Assembly (NCBI GenBank): GCA_030730365.1 | Contig: JANQVJ010000025.1 | Location: 1-60,633 of the forward strand | Length of the DNA stretch: 60,633 nt | Direction: 5' to 3' | Source of the DNA: Verrucomicrobiales bacterium | GTDB taxonomy: Bacteria > Verrucomicrobiota > Verrucomicrobiia > Verrucomicrobiales > DEV007 | In this document: positions 58,948 to 60,633 of the stretch, in pieces | Position numbering within the stretch: position 1 is the first letter of the stretch | Layout: the number at the start of each line of letters is the position of its first letter | Made by a program: the position numbers and the translations under genes | Notes under the pieces: generated by a model | Told to the model about the DNA's origin: nothing | Seen by the model: only the letters and a program-made list of their open reading frames with translations | The model's database searches: none

Positions 58948-60555
58948 ATGCTCACTATCCGGAATCTCAAAAAATCCTACGGCGGAAGCTCTCTTTTCGA
59001 AGAAGCCGACCTGCAGATCAATTACGACACCCGTGCCGCTCTCGTGGGGCCCAACGGAGCCGGTAAATCGACCATTTTCCGCATCATCCTCGGCCAGGAG
59101 GAAGCGGACCAGGGCACCGTCGACCTCGACGAGTGGTCCCTCGTCGGATATCTGCCGCAGGAGAGCGAAGATGTCGGTGATTTCAGTGTTCTCGATATCG
59201 CCACCGGCCGGGCCGGAACGATCGAGGAGTTGGAGAAAGAGTTGAAGGCGATGGAGGAAGCGGGCACCGTCGATTCGCGCGCCTACTACGAAGCCCAGAC
59301 GAAATTCGACGCCCTCAACGACCCCACGGTCGAGGCGAAGGCAAAGAAGATGCTGCGCGGACTCGGCTACCCGGCAGAGAACTTCGATCGCCCCGCGAAG
59401 GAAATGAGCGGTGGCTGGATCATGCGGGCGCACCTTGCCCGTCTTTTGGTGATCGAGCCCAGCCTCCTCATGCTTGATGAGCCGACGAACCACCTTGACC
59501 TGATGTCTCTGCTCTGGTTTCAGGATTACCTGAAGACCTACAACGGCGCTATCCTCATGATCTCGCACGACCGCGAGTTCATGAATGCTATTGTCAACGA
59601 AGTCCACGAGATCTCCGAGCGGCGCCTTCTTCATTACTCCGGCAACTACTCTGATTTCGAAAAGCAGCGTTACGACAACTACGAGCGCCAGAACAACGCC
59701 TACAAAAATCAGCAAAAGCAGATCGGAGAACTCCAGGCCTTCGCCAACAAATTCCGCTCCGTTTCCTCAAAAGCTTCGCAAGCCCAGTCCAAGCTCAAGG
59801 AAATCGAGCGCATCGAGAAGATCGAAAAACCCCAGGCGCCGAAGAAGCCCTTCCGCTTCCAGATCCCCGATCCTCCTCGGGGAGGACAAAAGGCCGTCAC
59901 TCTTGAGGCCATTCATTTTGCCTACGGCACGCACAAAGTCTACGAGGGGATCGATCTCACGATCGAACGCGGCGAGCGAACCGTGCTCGTCGGACCCAAT
60001 GGATCGGGCAAATCGACCCTGCTCAAGCTCCTCGGCGGCGAACTGACGCCACAGCAGGGCAAGGTCATCCAAGGCCACAACGCCAAGATCGGTTATTTCT
60101 CGCAGCACCGCTCCGCGACTTTAAACCCGAACAATTCCGTCCTCACCGAAGTCCTCGAAGCCGCACCCACCCTGCGCGAAGATGAGGCCCGCGGTATCCT
60201 CGGGTCTTTCATGTTCCGCAAAGAGGAAGTCTACAAAATGACCCGCGTCCTCAGCGGAGGGGAAAAGAGCCGCCTCAACCTTATCAAATTCCTCGTCGAT
60301 CCGCCTAACATTCTCCTCATGGATGAGCCCACGACGCACCTTGATATCCTCACGGTCGAGTCGCTCATCCTCGCACTCGAAAACTACGCCGGCACCCTCG
60401 TCTTCATCTCGCACGACGTGCACTTCATCAAGAAGCTCGCCAAAGACGTCATTCACGTCGCCAACGGCAGCGCGAAGCGCTTCAACGGCGACTGGGATTA
60501 TTTCATCGAGAAGTCCGGTTCAGGGAATGAACGCGCCGCGCTGACGGCGGAGTGA
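58948..60555 (+). CDS. ABC-F family ATPase
   Basis: The 535-residue protein has two ABC domains and no membrane part. The first has GPNGAGKST (about 34-42), the signature MSGGWIMR and SHDREF; the second has GPNGSGKST, LSGGEKSRL and SHDVHF. A linker rich in charged residues (the YKNQQKQIGELQAFANKF region) joins them. ABC-F proteins bind the ribosomal E site and modulate translation. The length and the linker fit the EttA/Uup/YbiT group, but not one particular member. The ATG at 58948 (MLTIRNLKKSYGG) is the natural start. Confidence 0.92.
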   Translation: MLTIRNLKKSYGGSSLFEEADLQINYDTRAALVGPNGAGKSTIFRIILGQEEADQGTVDLDEWSLVGYLPQESEDVGDFSVLDIATGRAGTIEELEKELKAMEEAGTVDSRAYYEAQTKFDALNDPTVEAKAKKMLRGLGYPAENFDRPAKEMSGGWIMRAHLARLLVIEPSLLMLDEPTNHLDLMSLLWFQDYLKTYNGAILMISHDREFMNAIVNEVHEISERRLLHYSGNYSDFEKQRYDNYERQNNAYKNQQKQIGELQAFANKFRSVSSKASQAQSKLKEIERIEKIEKPQAPKKPFRFQIPDPPRGGQKAVTLEAIHFAYGTHKVYEGIDLTIERGERTVLVGPNGSGKSTLLKLLGGELTPQQGKVIQGHNAKIGYFSQHRSATLNPNNSVLTEVLEAAPTLREDEARGILGSFMFRKEEVYKMTRVLSGGEKSRLNLIKFLVDPPNILLMDEPTTHLDILTVESLILALENYAGTLVFISHDVHFIKKLAKDVIHVANGSAKRFNGDWDYFIEKSGSGNERAALTAE

Positions 60556-60592
60556 GGAGTTGACGGGTCATGAGTCATGAGCCCAAAGGGGC

Positions 60593-60633
60593 AACAAGGA
60601 AGGGGGCTTGCCAAGCCCCCAAGCGAAGCAAAG
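60593..60633. repeat. GGGGCTTG-family repeat cut by the window end
   Basis: AACAAGGA leads into GGGGGCTTGCCAAGCCCCC at 60602-60620, the reverse complement of the unit at 2066 with its TCCTTGTT flank. It lies behind the ABC-F gene. Confidence 0.8.

Overview
The window is GC-rich chromosomal DNA from a member of the PVC superphylum, most probably Verrucomicrobiota. The call rests on several paired genes typical of that group (PSCyt1/DUF1549/DUF1553 cytochromes beside Tat-exported DUF1501 proteins; DUF1592-type cytochromes beside DUF1552 proteins; an NPCBM/propeller/HEAT/cytochrome c fusion) and on a TGTTT-N4-GAACA box in front of imuA, which nearly matches the TGTTC-N4-GAACA LexA motif I recall for Verrucomicrobia. 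No rRNA, CRISPR array, intact insertion sequence or intact tRNA was found. Almost all of the DNA is coding.

Layout. 1-7 kb: 3' end of purB, an M20 peptidase, a CbpA-type co-chaperone, then dnaX-ybaB behind a photolyase gene on the minus strand. 7-14.8 kb: a MATE exporter with a possible attenuated leader, a PSCyt1/DUF1501 pair, a DUF502 membrane protein, an unknown membrane protein and OsmC. 14.8-20 kb: a second DUF1501/PSCyt1 pair, a perfect 50-bp palindrome and a membrane-anchored rhodanese. 20-25.7 kb: the imuA-imuB-dnaE2 mutagenesis operon with its LexA box and an unusual repeat cluster inside it. 25.9-32.4 kb: a formylglycine-type sulfatase converging on an IclR-DUF1592-DUF1552 operon. 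32.6-36.2 kb: GntR regulator, SOUL protein, FolB, DUF721/DciA, ferredoxin, HemQ. 36.3-45.6 kb: the large cytochrome fusion, a BaiN/HI0933 flavoprotein, a TPR protein, type II glutamine synthetase behind a textbook sigma-54 promoter, a polyprenyl diphosphate synthase, TatA and a secreted EEP-family enzyme. 45.6-54.7 kb: a Ser/Thr kinase with a hidden small frame behind it, a ROK sugar kinase, a lone DUF1552 protein, and the most interesting locus: four tightly packed genes encoding a WXG100-like protein, a coiled-coil protein, a second small W-x-D helical protein and a 1292-residue EssC/FtsK-like membrane ATPase. 54.7-60.6 kb: repeat-rich spacer, HNH nuclease, M1 aminopeptidase, ABC-F ATPase.

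How the genes fit together. The cytochrome, DUF1501/DUF1552 and sulfatase genes look like parts of the exported polymer-degrading and electron-transfer repertoire of this phylum; TatA would serve the Tat signals on the DUF1501/DUF1552 proteins. The 49.5-54.4 kb operon looks like a minimal, divergent type VII (ESX/WXG100)-like system in a diderm bacterium; no other known type VII component lies beside it. Several families of short palindromic repeats (GGGGGCTTGGCAAGCCCCC type at four loci, GGTAGGGACG-bounded type at two, others) occupy the spacers.
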